Shown here piece after piece: positions 6,327-6,345 of a stretch of DNA of 6,345 nucleotides. The notes under the pieces were generated by a model that was given only the letters and a program-made list of their open reading frames with translations, did no database searches and was not told where the DNA came from. The first letter of the stretch is position 1; every line of letters starts with the position of its first letter. This DNA comes from Anaerolineae bacterium (GTDB lineage Bacteria > Chloroflexota > Anaerolineae > JAAYZQ01). Location of the stretch: the NCBI GenBank assembly GCA_016926595.1, contig JAFGOG010000488.1, positions 1 to 6,345 on the forward strand. The letters are read 5' to 3'. The position numbers and the translations under genes are program-made.

Positions 6327-6345
6327 GAATGGTTTGGCCATGGTA

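Overview
The window is GC-rich and looks like chromosomal DNA from a Chloroflexota bacterium (Anaerolineae or Caldilinea-like). This is inferred from three things: a long Thr/Pro/Ala linker leading to an SH3-like domain, a style common in that phylum; a many-PAS/GAF NarL-type histidine kinase; and GC-biased coding. No 16S or other decisive marker is present, so the taxonomic call is moderate.

Layout. Bases 1-60 hold two GC-rich hairpins ending in TCGCAATGAC, which looks like one copy of a dispersed intergenic repeat. A near-consensus sigma70 promoter (TTGACA, 17 bp, TATACT) then drives a three-gene operon on the + strand. Gene 1 (180-2411) encodes two tandem universal stress protein domains, a DUF389 membrane domain of about seven helices, a Thr/Pro-rich stalk and a C-terminal SH3b-like domain. 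Gene 2 (2408-4804, overlapping by ATGA) encodes a soluble PAS-PAS-PAS-coiled coil-GAF histidine kinase of the HisKA_3/NarL class. Gene 3 (4815-5456, 10 bp downstream with a strong Shine-Dalgarno) encodes the matching NarL/LuxR-type response regulator.

A 139-bp gap (5457-5595) follows. It is AT-richer and full of symmetry: a 10-bp inverted repeat at its two ends, an internal dyad, and a TATACT -10 box preceded by no recognisable -35. It leads to gene 4 (5596-6117), a small secreted single-domain fasciclin (FAS1) protein, closed by a 12-bp GC-rich terminator-like hairpin. The last 165 bp contain no gene but carry several short inverted repeats.

How the genes may work together (inference). The DUF389 protein would span the membrane, with nucleotide-binding-type USP domains in the cytoplasm and an SH3b domain outside, perhaps at the cell wall or surface. 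Its overlap with the kinase gene suggests the two act together, with the membrane protein relaying a state to a kinase that has no membrane segment of its own. The response regulator is a plausible activator of the neighbouring fasciclin gene, because the dyad sits where a class II activator would bind. None of these links is proved by the sequence.
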